A DNA stretch of 64,000 bases from Massilia sp. H-1 (GTDB taxonomy: Bacteria > Pseudomonadota > Gammaproteobacteria > Burkholderiales > Burkholderiaceae_D). Shown here piece by piece: positions 10,692-25,058 of this stretch. The position numbers were made by a program, and so were the translations under genes. Numbering within the stretch: position 1 is the stretch's first letter; each line of letters begins with the position of its first letter. The notes below the pieces were generated by a model. That model saw nothing but the letters and a program-made list of their open reading frames with translations. It did not search any database and was not told the DNA's origin. The stretch covers positions 620,001-684,000 of the forward strand of contig CP087969.1 in NCBI GenBank assembly GCA_024703915.1. The letters run 5' to 3'.

Positions 10692-11682
10692 CGGCGGCGT
10701 CGGCCTCGGCTTTGCAGACGGCCAGGATCGCGTTGGCGTCCTGGTCGGCCAGCAGTTTGGATACCTGTTCGCCCAGCGCTTCCGGCGCGTCGGCCGGGCC
10801 GGACAGCTCGGCGCTGGCCATGCGGGTGCCGTCGGGCGTGGCGACCATGGCGCGCAGGCGCATGGTGCCGGCTGTCCACCGTGGCAAACGCGGCCAGCGG
10901 GATCTGGCAGCTGCCGCCGAACACCTTGGACACCTTGCGCTCGGCCGCCACAGCCTGGGCGGTGGCGAGGTGATTGAGCGGGGCCAGGATCGCGTGCAGG
11001 TCCAGGCCATCGGCGCGCTCGGCGATTTCGATCGCCATCGCGCCCTGGTAGCCGCAGGGCCTACAAGCTCGTTTCCGGCTCCAGCAGCGAGCGGATGCGC
11101 TCGGGCAGGCCCAGGCGCTTGAGGCTTGGCGGCGGCCAGGATGATGGCGGCGTAGTCGCCCCGGTCCAGTTTGCCCAGGCGCGTGTCCAGATTGCCGCGC
11201 AGGGGCTGGATCACCAGGTGCGGGTAGCGGGCCGCGATCAGCGACTGGCGGCGCAGGCTGCTGGTGCCGACCACGGCAGCCACTTCTACAGGTCGGCCAG
11301 GCTGTCATAGTTATTGGAAACGAAGGCGTCGCGCGGATCTTCGCGCTCGAGCACGGCGGCCAGGGCGAAGCCTTCCGGCAGGTCCATCGGCACGTCCTTG
11401 AGCGAATGGACGGCCAGATCGGCCCGTCCTTCGGCCATCGCCACCTCGAGTTCCTTGACGAACAAGCCCTTGCCGCCGACCTTGGACAGGGCGCGGTCGA
11501 GGATCTGATCGCCCCGGGTTGTCATGCCCAGGATCTCAATGCTGCACTGCGGATATAATAGTGCTAATCGCGCGTACATGCTCTGCCTGCCACATGGCCA
11601 GGCGGCTTTCCCACGAAGCGATCACAAGCTTGGAGGGCGGCTGCGGTAGTTGTTCAGTTGCTTTCAAAACGGATTCTTTCAC
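10684..11682 (-). CDS. hemC: Hydroxymethylbilane synthase (porphobilinogen deaminase)
   Basis: Polymerises four porphobilinogens into hydroxymethylbilane. Family motifs include [45 protein letters not shown] and SSLRRQ. No ATG precedes the first motif in frame, so I chose a GTG at 11680-11682 ([10 protein letters not shown]); an in-frame stop lies just upstream. Breaks near 11565, 11289, 11125, 11060 and 10870 interrupt the frame. At 10870 an extra T follows GCCGGC. First gene of hemCDXY, divergent from ppc. Confidence 0.9.
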
Positions 11683-11809
11683 TGTCGTTAAACCCTAACC
11701 GGCATGGCGTCAGTTATCGGCTCTTGCATAAGATCACAAATTTTATCATGCGCCCCCTTTGCAGAACCTGGCCATAAGCCTTTGCACCAACAATTCACTC
11801 TGGTCCAAC

Positions 11810-14621
11810 ATGGTAAATCTAGCTGCTGCTCAAGAAACCCAACCTGTCCTCGATAAGGACGCACCACTGAAAGAAGACATCCGCCTCCTCGGCCGCCTGC
11901 TGGGCGACGTCCTGCGCGACCAGGAGGGGGAGGACGTGTTCAACGTTGTCGAGACCATTCGCCAGACGGCGGTACGCTTCCGCCGCGAAGCCGACGCCAA
12001 GGCCGGCGAAGACCTGACCGCCCTGCTCCACAAGCTCACCCGCAACCAGACCATTTCGGTGGTGCGCGCCTTCTCGTATTTCTCGCACCTGGCCAATATC
12101 GCCGAAGACCAGCACCACATTCGCCGCCGCCGCGCCCACCTGCTGGCAGGCTCCGCGCCGCAGCAAGGCAGCGTCAGTTTCGCGCTCAGCAAGCTGAAAC
12201 AGGCTTAGCGTCGAAGGCGATACCGTGCGCACCTTCTTCCAGGATGCGCTGATCGCCCCCTGTACTGACCGCCCACCCGACCGAAGTGCAGCGCAAGAGT
12301 ATTCTCGACGCCGAGCATGACATCGCGCGCCTGCTGGCCGAACGCGATCTGCCGCTCACGCCGAAAGAACGCGTGGCCAACACCGCCCTGCTGCACGCGC
12401 GTGGCGACGCTGTGGCAGACGCGCATGCTGCGCTACTCCAAGCTGACGGTGGCCGACGAGATCGACAACGCCCTGTCCTACTACCGCATCACCTTCCTGC
12501 GCGAACTGCCAGGCCTGTACGACGACATCGAAGAGGAAATCGGCGCCCACTATCCCGGCGAGAAGTCGTCGCTGGGCGACGCTGCGTATGTGCAGATGGG
12601 CAGCTGGATCGGCGGCGACCGTGACGGCAACCCGAACGTCAATGCTTAAGCACCATGCAGCACGCCTGGCGCGCCAGGCCACGACGATTCTCGATTTTTA
12701 CCTGGACGAAGTGCACGCGCTGGGCGCCGAGCTGTCGATTTCGACCCTGATGGTCGGCGCCAGCCCTGCCCTGCAGGCCCTGGCCGACGTCTCGCCCGAC
12801 CACTCGCCGCACCGTAGCGACGAGCCGTACCGGCGCGCCCTGATCGGCGTCTACGCCCGCCTGGCCGCGACCGCGCGCGCCCTGGGCGCGACCAACATCC
12901 TGCGCAAGGAAGTCGGCCACGCCGAGCCGTACGTGCAGGCGACCGAGTTCTCGGCCGACCTGGACGTGCTGGCCGAATCGCTGCGCACCAACCACGGCGC
13001 CCTGCTGATCAAACCCCGCTTGTCCACGCTGCAGCGCGCCGCCTAAGCATCTTCGGCTTCCATCTGGCCTCGCTCGACATGCGCCAGACCTCGGACGTGC
13101 ACGAGCGCGTGCTGGCCGAACTGTTCGCCACTTCGGGCGTCGAAGGGCCTACGGCAAGCCTCGATGAAGCGGGCAAGGTCAAACTGCTGCTGGCCGAACT
13201 GGCCCAGCCACGCCTGCTCTACTCGCCGTATTCGGAATACAGCGAAGAGACCGAGTCCGAACTGACGATCCTGCGCGCCGCCAAAGAGATCCGCCAGCGC
13301 TACGGCGCGCGCGATCCGCAACTACATCATCTCGCACACCGAAGAAGTGTCCGACCTGCTGGAAGTGCTGCTGCTGCAAAAGGAAACGGGCCTGCTGCGC
13401 ATTCGCGCCAAGGAGCTCGACGCGATGGTCATTCCGCTGTTCGAGACCATTCCCCGACTTGCAGCGCGTCCGGCATCATGGATGAATGGATGGCGATCCC
13501 GCTGGTGAAGGAACTGATCGCCAAACAGGGGCAGCTGCAGGAAGTCATGCTCGGCTACTCCGACTCGAACAAGGACGGCGGCTTCCTGACCTCGAACTGG
13601 GAGCTGTACAAGGCCGAAATCAACCTGGTGCAGGTGTTCCAGCGCGCTTGGCGTCAAGATCCGCCTGTTCCATGGCCGCGGCGGCACCGTCGGCCGCGGC
13701 GGAGGACCGAGCTACGAGGCGATCCTGGCGCAGCCGAAAGGCACCGTCAATGGCCAGATCCGCCTGACCGAACAGGGCGAGATCATCGCTTCCAAGTTCT
13801 CCAACGCCGAGATCGGCCGCCGCAACCTGGAACTGCTGGTCGCCGCCACGCTCGAAGCGAGCCTGATGCCGCATGCGACCGAGGGCGATCTGGCTCAGCG
13901 CCTGGCCGGCTTCGAAGCGATCATGGCCGACTTGTCCGAGCGCGCCTATAAAGCCTACCGCAACCTGGTCTACGAGACCCCGGGCTTTACCGACTACTTC
14001 TTCGCCGCCACGCCGATCGCGGAGATCGTGGAACTGAACCTCGGTTCACGCCCGGCCTCGCGCAAATCAACGCGCCGCATCGAAGACTTGCGCGCCATTC
14101 CCTGGGGCTTCTCCTGGGGCCAGTGCCGCCTGCTGCTGCCGGGCTGGTACGGCTTCGGTTCGGCCATCACGCAGTGGATCGAAGAAGGCCAGCGCGACGA
14201 GAAAATCGCCACCCTGCAGGCCATGTTCCGCGAATGGCCGTTCTTCGCCACCCTGCTGTCGAACATGGACATGGTGCTGGCCAAGACCGACCTGGCCATC
14301 GCCTCGCGCTATGCGGAGCTGGTGGCCGACGTCGAACTGCGCGAGCGGATCTTCAAGCGCATCGCCGCCGAACACGGCACCGCCCTGCGCTGCCTGGAAA
14401 CCATTACCGGCGCCAACGAACGCCTGGTAGGCAATCCGCTGCTGGCGCGCTCGATCCAGAACCGCTTTGCGTATCTGGACCCGCTGAACCACTTGCAGGT
14501 CGAACTGATTCACCGCCATCGCGCGGTGGCGGGCGACCTGGCGCAGATCGATGAACGTGTCCATCGCGGCATTCACTTGTCGATCAACGGCGTGGCGGCA
14601 GGCTTGCGCAACACCGGCTGA
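11810..14621 (+). CDS. ppc: Phosphoenolpyruvate carboxylase
   Basis: Carboxylates PEP to oxaloacetate with bicarbonate, replenishing the TCA cycle. The first catalytic motif [13 protein letters not shown] (after 12260) and the second motif [14 protein letters not shown] (near 13665-13705) are present. [16 protein letters not shown] and the C-terminal [17 protein letters not shown] and GLRNTG are also present. About 930 residues after repair is normal. Breaks of the GCCGGC type occur at 12203-12209, 12644-12651, 13041-13048 and 13646-13652; others at 12261, about 12405, 13317 and 13457 are small indels. Start [11 protein letters not shown] was preferred to an upstream TTG because conserved sequence begins soon after it. 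Confidence 0.93.
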
Positions 14622-14639
14622 TCGGCTCACTGCAAGATC

Positions 14640-14674
14640 AAGCGCGCCCGAAGCGATTCCGGCGCGCTTTTTTA
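14640..14674 (+). terminator. Rho-independent terminator after ppc
   Basis: The stem AGCGCGCC pairs with GGCGCGCT across the loop CGAAGCGATTCC, followed directly by six T residues. It sits 20 bases after the ppc stop. Confidence 0.9.
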
Positions 14675-14760
14675 TTGGCGCTGGCTTGATCTTCGCCACC
14701 GACAGGAGTAAAAAGGGAAGGCGTGTATTGACATCAACTTCCGATTCCTCATGAGAACTC

Positions 14761-15535
14761 ATGCCTCAAAATAAACGTTTGCGCATCGCAGCCACCCTGT
14801 GTGCGCTGCTCTGGTCGTGCGCCTCCTCGCTGCACGCCACCGAAGTCCACGTCGCCTTCGGCGAAAAAATCGCCCCCTTCTGCTTCCCCGAAACCGATTC
14901 CGGGATCGAACTCGACGTCATGCGCGAGGCGCTGGCCTTCCGCGGCCACACGATGGTGCCGCACTACTACTCGTTCGCGCGGGTGCCGGTCGCATTCAAG
15001 GCGGGCGATGTGGACGCCTCCATGACCGACCTGGGCGAAGACATGGCGGCCTGGGGCGCCTGGTACGGCGAGCCCTCGGTTTTTTACGACAATGTGTTCT
15101 TCACCCTCGGCGAACGCAAGCTGACGATCCGCAAACCGGACGATCTGGCTAAGCCTGACCGTGCTGTCCTTTCCGGGCGGCGCCAAGCGTTACCCGGAAT
15201 GGCTGGACAGCGTCAAACGGGGCTTAGCCACTACTACGAGCAGAACGACCAGGCCCTGCAAGTGCTCACGCTCGACCGCGGCCGCTACGACGTGGTCCTC
15301 AGCGACCGCAACATCTTCCGCTACAACACGCTGCAGCTGAAACTGAACCGCAGCTTCCAGACCGAAGAACGTCAGCATCCACGAGTTCGTCAAACTCAAT
15401 CCCCTCGATTACCGGCCCGTGTTTCATGACAAAAAAGTGCGCGACGATTTCAATCTCGGCCTTCGCCACCTGAAGGACAGCGGGCGCTTCGAGGCGATAT
15501 ATCAGAAGTACTTGATCGAGCCCAAAAACGACTGA
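14761..15535 (+). CDS. Periplasmic solute-binding protein, family 3 (transporter substrate-binding domain)
   Basis: Secreted protein of about 255 residues. A signal peptide (RIAATLCALLWSCASSLHA) precedes a type-II periplasmic binding fold starting VHVAFGEKIAPFCFPETDSGIELDV. Typical features are MTDLGED, YDVVLSDRNIF and the C-terminal GLRHLKDSGRFEAIYQKYL. No transporter genes are adjacent, so it may be an orphan sensor or a binding protein for a distant permease. Frame breaks at about 15150, 15220 and 15370. The ATG at 14752 gives only a short frame and was rejected as start. Confidence 0.8.
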
Positions 15536-15804
15536 TGCAAATTTTCCACGTTTGAAACAATTGGAGAGAGTTGATGACAAATCGCTATGTAAAATAGGCC
15601 TTGGATAGTAACCAGGGTGCGACGACCTCGCATCTCTCTCCTGACTAGCCCATTCGCGCACTTGAAGAAATTCACGTGCGCTTTTTTGCCCGAACTGAAA
15701 GTTCGTTGCGCGCAAGCCGCAGAAACTTAACGTTAACATCAGTGTTATTGCGACACAGCAATTTAACAATGGCTACATTCCCCATTGTTCGGTACCCTCT
15801 TGGC

Positions 15805-17873
15805 ATGAACGTCTTCCATCTCCGCCGCCCCGCCTCGATCCTGCTCGCAATGTGTTGCCTGCTCGCCGCGCTGGGCGCCAACGCGGCGCCAGGGGGTATC
15901 GAGGCGCTGAAGGCGCAGCTCGACACCAAAGCGGGGCAAGAGCCTGCCACCGCCATCCCCCTGGTGCGCGCCGCGCTCAAGGACAAGGCCACGCTGGCGC
16001 CTGCCGATACCCTGTGGTTGCTGTCCCATCTGAGCGAAGCGCTGCAGGCGCAACAAGCAGCTCGACGAAGCGCTGCTGGTCGCACGCGAAGGCCAGGCCG
16101 CGGCAGGCAAGAATCCCCGGGAACAAGTGCGTTTCGGCAGGCTGGTCACGCTCTTGCTGCACGACGCGGTCAAGGATCCCGCCGCCATTCGCGAATTCGA
16201 AAAGATCGCCCCCTTGCTGCCCGACCTGGCCAAACCGGAGTCGACCAAGGCCAGCAAGCTGGTCGCCGCCGACGCGTGGCGCATGGGCGGCATCGTCCTG
16301 ACATCGCTGGGCCAACTGCCAGAAGCCATGGATCTGCTGATGCGCGCCTTGCGCATCTATGATGCGAACGACGACCAGGAGTTCGAGACAGGTCGACTGC
16401 CTCAATGCGATCGCGCTGGTCCATTTCAAGACCGGCTAGGCTGGAAGAAGCATTGCGCGAAGTGGACCGCTCGATCCAGATCGCCGCAAAGGCCAAGATG
16501 TCCGACGCGCTCTCGCGCGGCTATTTGCGCAAGTCGCACTTCCTGTCCACCATCCTACCGGGTCGACGAGCAGTACCAGGCCTTGCTGTCGGCGCGCACG
16601 CTCGCGCAGTCGGAGAAAAACGACTACAACCTGGCGGTGATCGCCACCAATCTCGCCGACGTGGCGCTGCAGAAGAAGGATTACGTGGCCGCATTGCAGG
16701 TATGCCGAAGAAGCGCTCCCGCTGGTGGAAAAATCGCAGGACCTGGAATCGGTGCGGGTGTGCTGGATTAACAAAGGCATCGCGCTGAACCGGCTTGGAC
16801 GCCCCGGCGGGATCGCCCTCATCCAGCGCGCCATCGACGCGTTTTCCAAAGAGCCGGGCGGCATGGACGTTGCCGCCGAAGTGACGGGCATTCTTGCCGA
16901 AGAATATGCCTTCAACCGCGAATTCGAGAAGGCCTATGCGGCGTCTTCCGAGTTTCATAAGCGGATGGAAGCGGTGCGCAAGGCCACCGACCTGAAACGC
17001 ATCGCCGAAGCCGATGCGCGTTACCAGACCGACAAGAAGCAACGCCAGATCGAGCTGCTCGAACAGGATCAGCGCGCCCAGAAGCGCTTTCAGCTGCTGG
17101 GCATCCTGGCTAGAACGTGCTGGGTCTGCTGACCATCGTCGTCCTGCTGATCAGCCGGGTCTATCTGGAAGCGCGCTTACCGCTCGGTGCGCGACATGTC
17201 GCTGTCGGACCCGCTGACGGGATTGCGCAACCGCCGCTACCTGGCCACCCGCATCGACGAGGATCTGGCGCAGATCGAGCGGCAGCGCATCGCGCACGGA
17301 CGCCAGCATGGCGCCGAATCCCTGCACAATGCCGATGTCGTGTTCATGATGATCGACATGGACCATTTCAAGAAGGTCAACGACGAGCATGGCCATGCCA
17401 TGCATGATGCGCTGCTCAAACAGTTCTCGGCCATCCTGCTGCAGGAAGTGCGCGATTCCGATACCGTCGTGCGCTGGGGCGGCGAGGAATTCCTGATCGT
17501 CGCCAAGCAATCCTCGAACGCCGAAGTGCATCAGCTGGCCGAACGGGTGCGCGCGCGGGTCGCGGGCTGCGATTTCGATCTTGGCAACGGCGTCATGCTG
17601 CGCAAGACCTGCTCGATCGGCTTTGCCAGCTACCCCTTCCCGCCGCCGGACACGCCACGGCCGCGCTGGGAAGACGTGGCTGCGATGGCCGACCAGTGCC
17701 TGTACGCCGCCAAGGCCAGCGCGCGACGTGTGGGTCGGGATCGTGCAGCGCGGGCCGGTCGGCCGCATGCCTAAGCCGGGCTGGACGTGCGCGCCCGCGT
17801 GAAGGATGGACTATTCGAGCTGCAGCACAGCGACGGGCGCGCCATTGTCTGGCCGGAAAGCGCCGCGCATTAA
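15805..17873 (+). CDS. Diguanylate cyclase with periplasmic TPR sensor region
   Basis: Makes the second messenger cyclic di-GMP from two GTP. A signal peptide (LAMCCLLAALGANAAPGG) is followed by about 380 residues of TPR-like helices and a coiled coil (RYQTDKKQRQIELLEQDQRAQ). A transmembrane helix (LLTIVVLLISRVYLEA, near 17120-17170) leads into a GGDEF domain. That domain shows DPLTGLRNRRYLATR, MIDMDHFKKVNDEHGH and the active-site loop RWGGEEFLIV near 17473-17502. A C-terminal tail of about 50 residues follows. The frame is broken near 16055, 16388, 16555, 16700, 17110 and 17178. The periplasmic TPR part presumably senses a protein partner; the signal is unknown. Confidence 0.88.
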
Positions 17874-17878
17874 GCGCC

Positions 17879-18046
17879 CTATTGCTTCATCACACCCTTG
17901 ACGAATTTCCAGATGGCGCCGTTGAGCAATGCCAGAACGGCAAGGGAAAGGACCAGTACCCCGGCATCGCCCGGGTCAGCTGCAGCGCCGGACTCGCGAA
18001 AAGCGAGTTCAAGAGTCGATCGTATCGATTCCAGGCCCGGCGCCAT
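17879..18046 (-). CDS. Possible small single-pass membrane protein
   Basis: A 55-residue frame beginning MAPGLESIRSTLEL, with one hydrophobic helix (AGVLVLSLAVLALLNGAIW) and a basic end FVKGVMKQ. It converges on the GGDEF gene with a five-base gap. Codon usage is compatible with the neighbours, but no homologue is recognised and the length makes it uncertain. Confidence 0.35.
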   Translation of the reverse strand: MAPGLESIRSTLELAFRESGAAADPGDAGVLVLSLAVLALLNGAIWKFVKGVMKQ

Positions 18047-18125
18047 TGAGCAGGCAATCAAAGCTGCGATAATTGATGCCGGAGCCAGCGCAACTGGTCC
18101 AACGAACACGCTATTGGGAATGTAG

Positions 18126-18542
18126 ATGCACAAGTTTATACCGCATGGGGAGTTCAAGCTGCGCCTCGAAGGCCGGGTACTTGTGTCGGAATTGGTTGGC
18201 CCCTGGAACCTGGAGCTGGTCAACACCTGGATGAAGGCAGCCCACCCGATGGTCAAGCAACTGGCGGCCACGGGGCCGCACGTCCACATGACCATCGTCA
18301 CCGGTTCGCTTTTATGCCCGCCAGAGGCACTCGACCGGCTGGCCGAAGTGATCGTCTATACGACCGCGCACATGCGCTGCATCGGCAACCCGGTGGTCGC
18401 CGCCGCCAACGTCGAAGGCCGCGCACTGTTCGAGCCGATGTATGCCCGCATTTACGATGGCAGTCCGCCGCGCGGCCTGTTTTACGATTACGAGAGCGCC
18501 AGAGCGTGGTCGCTCCGGATCCTGGCTGAACAGGGATTCTGA
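18126..18542 (+). CDS. Hypothetical protein (about 138 aa, possible STAS/SpoIIAA-like fold)
   Basis: An uninterrupted 138-residue protein starting MHKFIPHGEFKLRLEGRVL, without signal peptide or membrane segment. The alternation of strands and amphipathic helices (LVGPWNLELVNTWMKAAHP, then HVHMTIVTGSLLCPPEALDRL) vaguely resembles SpoIIAA-like/STAS proteins; this is a guess from pattern only. It stands alone, with no operon partner. Confidence 0.6.
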   Translation: MHKFIPHGEFKLRLEGRVLVSELVGPWNLELVNTWMKAAHPMVKQLAATGPHVHMTIVTGSLLCPPEALDRLAEVIVYTTAHMRCIGNPVVAAANVEGRALFEPMYARIYDGSPPRGLFYDYESARAWSLRILAEQGF

Positions 18543-18622
18543 ACGTTCAGCGCCGCCCTCCCTCTACCTGAAATTCACGGATCACGTCCTGCCGGTCGGG
18601 CTGCTCGCTCAGGCCCGCAAGT

Positions 18623-19294
18623 TCAGAACAGCGATTGCGCGCGATTGCCGGACGGGTCTTCCAGCTGCGCATGCACGGCCAACCGGTAACTGCCACGCCG
18701 CCAGGGCGCGGCTGGCGTAAAGATCCAGCGCCGCGCGCCCGTCGACAGGCGCGCTGCTTCTAACAACGCGGCGCATGCCTTGATCAAGCACGGCAATCAA
18801 GGCGACGGCGGTACGGTCCACTTCGTCGTCGAGCTCGACGATCAGCGCGGTCCGCGTCCCGGCAGCGACAGATCCGATCCGCCACGCCTCCGGCTGCGCT
18901 CCCTGCCGGTCCGCTTCGCGCACACGCCATTGCTTGACGGTTTTCCCGTCCAGCTTCAGCACGATGCGCTCGCCGCTGCCGAGCACCGGTCCGCGCGTCG
19001 CGCTTGCCACCAGGCCACTCTTGACGCGTCCGGGATGCAGCAGAACGGTCAATAACTTCCCGTCGGGCGACCACAGCTCCTGCTCCAGGAGGGGCTGCAG
19101 GATCGTGGTTCCGTCATCGCGTTCGAGCCGAAGGCGCGCCAGAACCGGCCCGGGGACGGGCGCGGCGAACTGCAGCGAGATCCGCAGCAGGCTGGCTTAA
19201 GCACTGCCGGACCATCGGGAAATACCCGGACCGCAGGCGCCGCCGCAACGGCCAGCGGAAAGGCAAACGCCAGGGCCAGCAGCAATCTGCGCAT
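18623..19294 (-). CDS. Exported hypothetical protein
   Basis: Secreted protein of about 223 residues with signal peptide MRRLLLALAFAFPLAVAAAPA. The middle reads WSPDGKLLTVLLHPGRVKSG and LDGKTVKQWRVREADRQG. After a frame break near 18745 it ends with RWIFTPAAPWRRGSYRLAV and LEDPSGNRAQSLF. The final pattern, aromatic residues with Pro-Trp and a Leu-Glu-Asp..Gly-Asn stretch, is typical of Ig-like beta-sandwich domains of exported proteins. It starts only three bases after the neighbouring exported gene, so the two form an operon. Function unknown. Confidence 0.65.
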
Positions 19295-19297
19295 GCC

Positions 19298-20521
19298 CTA
19301 CTCCGCCTTGATCAATTCGGGATAGCCTTCCTGCTTCATCAGCATATCCTGCACGGGTTTGAGGTACTTCAGCTGGAACTCCTTGCCCGTGTAGCTGTAC
19401 TGGGGGAAGTTGTACTCGGAGATGAAGTCGCTCAGGCGGAAACCCATGGCCTTGTCGACGGTGACCAGCTCCAGCGTGCCCTTTTCCAGCTGGCGGCGCA
19501 CCATGATGAGCGACTTGTCATCAAAGTTATCGATCCGCACGGCACCGACCAGCGGTGCTTGCATCGAATCGACCCCGCTGATCACGCCAAAGGGAATCGG
19601 CTTGTCGATTTCCGGTCTGGCGTTGGCCGCTTCGATCTGGCTGACCTGCATGAGATTGGCAACGCGCTCGTAGTTGAGCAGCATGACCATCTGTTCCTGT
19701 TTGCCCGGCTCGCCCCTGCTAAAGGTGAGCATGTCCGCCGGGGTATTGCCGTAGCCGAGTTCGGCGATGGCCTTGCCGCGGATGTGTGCGCCATCCTTGA
19801 TCTCGTCGAGTGCGATGGTCACCAGCGGCGTGCAGGTATAGGCGGCAACCAGATAGGTCTTGCCGCCAAAATCGGCGAAGGACATGGCCCGGATCGGCGC
19901 CCGGGTCTCGATCTGGTTATGGGTGGTATGGAAGATCTCCACCGAACTCATGCCTTGGCCCGCTGTGAACGGATAAGCGATTCTGCGCAGCGTGGACTGA
20001 AAATCCTGGTTCGACAGACCGGCGACGAACAACTCGCCGTTGCGCCACTTCATGTCGGTGACCGTAAAGCTGCGCTCAGGGAATATCGTTCCAAAACGAA
20101 TGGCCGGAACTGCTGGGATTTTTCAAGGGCAGCGAGGTGGCGCGCCCGCCGCCAGATCGATCCGGCGTGCCTTGCTGTCATTGCTGACGATAAGCAGCGC
20201 GGGCTTTTTCTTCGCGCCTATGCTCACAGCCAGGTAGACCTCGGCGGTGCCGGGACGCACCACCATGTCTTCAACAACAAAGCGCTCTTTTCCCACGACC
20301 CGGCCGATGACGGCCTCCAGGTCGCGCACATTGAAGGTCGTTCCGGCGCTCACCGGGGCGGCGCCGGGCAGCGTGACGGCGTGCAGCGCCGCGCGCTTCC
20401 AGTCGGCAAGGAAGATCGTGTTGGAAGGCCCGAACTCGAGACGCGAGATCGATTGAATGTCGCCCGCATGGGCAGCGGTGGACAGCAGCAGGGATAGGCC
20501 GAGGGTAGAAAGCGTACGCAT
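19298..20521 (-). CDS. Exported hypothetical protein, probable beta-propeller
   Basis: Secreted protein of about 405 residues. A signal peptide (LSTLGLSLLLSTAAHA) precedes repeated strand-rich units such as SRLEFGPSNTIFLADWKRAAL and MKWRNGELFVAGLSNQDF. These suggest a propeller that reads as a sequence-level repeat of periplasmic sugar or lactone-binding type. It ends VQDMLMKQEGYPELIKAE. One frame break near 20090-20130 separates the N-terminal third. Divergent from a LysR regulator, which may control it. Confidence 0.65.
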
Positions 20522-20615
20522 GGAAAGCTCCTTTTTGATGACGAAATGATGTTAGCATGCAGTTTCGAGAACCAATATCATTAGAAAAGAACACATGGTT
20601 CTTTGAAAGAGAACG

Positions 20616-21543
20616 ATGAGCAATCCATTTGAAGAACTGAGAACCTTTGTCGCTGTCGTCCAGGGCCATACTATCAGCGCGGCGGCGCGAACTGGGGCTG
20701 GTCAAGTCCGCGGTCAGCTTGGCGGCCTGTCCGACCTGGAAGACCGGCTCGGCGTGCGCCTGGTCAACCGCACCAGCCGCACCCTGACCCTGACCGAAAG
20801 CGGCGCCGAACTGTACGAACGCGCCTTGCGCCTGATGGCCGATCTGCAAGACGCGGAACAGGTCGTCTCGCAGGGCGCGGCCAATGCCATCGGCACACTC
20901 AGGATCTCGGTTCCCGTCTCGCTTTCCGCGCACTGCCTGGCGCCCGTGCTGCACGAATTCATGGCGGAGAATCCGCAACTGGCGATCGAGATCGACAGCA
21001 ATGACCGGCATGTCGACCTGGTGCGGGAAGGCTACGATCTGGCGCTGCGCATCACCAAGCTCAAGGATTCATCGCTGATCGCGCGCCGCCTTGCCCCGAT
21101 CCACCACGCCTTGTGCGCCAGCCCGGCCTACCTGGCACGGGAAGGCATGCCGCGCTCGCTGCGCGACCTGGCGCACCATCATCTGATCGGCTACACCTTT
21201 ACCGAGCCCCGCAACTGCTGGACCTTCAAGGATGGAGAACAGCTGAGCATTGCCCCTGCGCTGACCATCTCGAACGGGGACGCGATCCGCGAATCGGCAA
21301 TCGGCGGCTGCGGCATTGCTTATCTGCCGACCTTCATCATCTACGCCGCCGTGCGCGAGGGAAAATTGCGGGTAGTGCTGCCGGAAACCGTGCGGGGAAC
21401 CGATCGCCCTCAGTGTCGTCTATCCGTCCAGCCGTCACGTGGCGACCAAAGTGCGGCGCTTCATCGACTTTTGCGCACGGCGGTTCGGGGACACGCCGTT
21501 TTGGGACGAGATCATTGCCTTGCCTGGCCAGCATCGCCCGTAG
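20616..21543 (+). CDS. LysR-family transcriptional regulator
   Basis: DNA-binding regulator of about 308 residues. The N-terminal winged helix-turn-helix starts MSNPFEELRTFVAVVQGHTISAAA. After a repair near 20690 it continues VKSAVSLRLSDLEDRLGVRLVNRTSRTLTLTE. The substrate-binding domain includes LRISVPVSLSAHCLAPVLHEF and ends FWDEIIALPGQHRP after a second repair near 21400. Divergent from the two exported-protein genes with a 94-base AT-rich spacer, a common LysR arrangement. Confidence 0.88.
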
Positions 21544-21613
21544 GCTCGTCCGCGCCCCCTGAAACGACGCAGACCCGGTCGCTTGAAATATACGGCCAGA
21601 AAAATCGCGGCAT

Positions 21614-21641
21614 AAAAAAGCACCTCCGCAGAGGTGCTTTC
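21614..21641. terminator. Bidirectional terminator between lysR and rpoD
   Basis: AAAAGCACCTC pairs with GAGGTGCTTT across a CGCA loop, preceded by an A-run. It lies between two convergent genes. Confidence 0.85.
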
Positions 21642-21672
21642 AGATGGCGCCAGGCGCTGATGCGCAGTCGGA

Positions 21673-24128
<2,456 letters not shown>

Positions 24129-24562
24129 TGAAACTCCAGTCAATAATCCACCCGACCCGGAAAATGGGTCAGACAGAGCGTAAAGGGTGGCCCGCGCTAA
24201 GGGCGATTTTGGCCGCTGAGGCCGCTGTGTGGCAGAACGAAAAAAGCCCGCTAGCAAATACGGGCTTTTATTACCTACTCAAAAGAGAATAGAAAGAACA
24301 AAGGCCATTATGCACTAACGCAAGTTATCGCGATAATTGATATGTTGAATACCAGATATAACGAAAGCTGATACTTGCGGGACGCCGGGCTGTCCTCTTT
24401 CATCTTCTGACACGTCTGCGCTGCATCAAACTACGCGCAGGGCAAGGGGTCGATCATACACGATTTCGCGCCCTTCCGCTCATCTAACGGCAGGGTTCGC
24501 ATGAATAAAATCCCCGCACTAGGCAATGTGCCCATGCTATCCTTCCGGTTCCAGCTCTTACA
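24129..24562. other. Intergenic region upstream of rpoD and proQ
   Basis: A 434-base gap between divergent genes. It contains a hairpin at 24242-24270 (AAAAGCCCG and CGGGCTTTT) that looks like a terminator but lies upstream of rpoD. An AT-rich stretch around 24290-24370 could carry the rpoD promoter. I see no tRNA, small RNA or further coding frame. Confidence 0.5.
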
Positions 24563-25058
24563 ATGAAGTCAATGAATACAACTAGTCTTGTCGCCGAGTC
24601 GGCCGACGCACCGGCGCCTGCCACTCCCGCAGCAGCTCCTACCCTGACCGCCCGTTCCCTGCTCAAACAGTTCCAGCAACAGTTTCCAGCCTTCCGCGAT
24701 TGCCTGCCGCTCGCCATCGGGATCGATAAACAGATCCTGGCGCGCATGCCCGAACTGGACCGCAAGACCATGCGTACCGCGCTCGGCATCCATACCGGCT
24801 CGCTGCGTTACCTGCGCGCCATGGAAAAGGCCACCGTTCGCTTCGACCTCGACGGCACCATCGCGCCGAAGTGACCGACACCCACCGCGCCCACGCCAAG
24901 GAAACCTTGCAGCAACGCTTCAAAAAGAAGCCGAGCGCAAGAAGGCCGAACGCGACGCCGCCCAGGCGGAAGAAGCCAACAAGCTGCGCCAGGAAAAGCT
25001 GCAGCAGCTGGCATCCAAATTTTCCGCGCAACAGCTAATCACCGTTAATGACCACTGA
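24563..25058 (+). CDS. proQ: ProQ/FinO-family RNA chaperone
   Basis: RNA-binding protein with the ProQ domain LTARSLLKQFQQQFPAFRDCLPLAIGIDKQIL and MRTALGIHTGSLRYLRAM (about residues 30-90). After a break at 24868 a highly charged Lys/Glu-rich tail (ERKKAERDAAQAEEANKLRQEKLQQL) follows and it ends AQQLITVNDH. Binds structured RNAs and 3' ends in characterised relatives. The stop overlaps the next gene by eleven bases, giving an operon with the exonuclease. Two possible starts, 24563 and 24572, differ by three residues. Confidence 0.88.

Noticed and set aside
24242-24270. Hairpin upstream of rpoD as a riboswitch or attenuator
   Set aside because: It is a simple stem with A/T flanks and no conserved ligand-binding core; plain terminator-like structure is enough.
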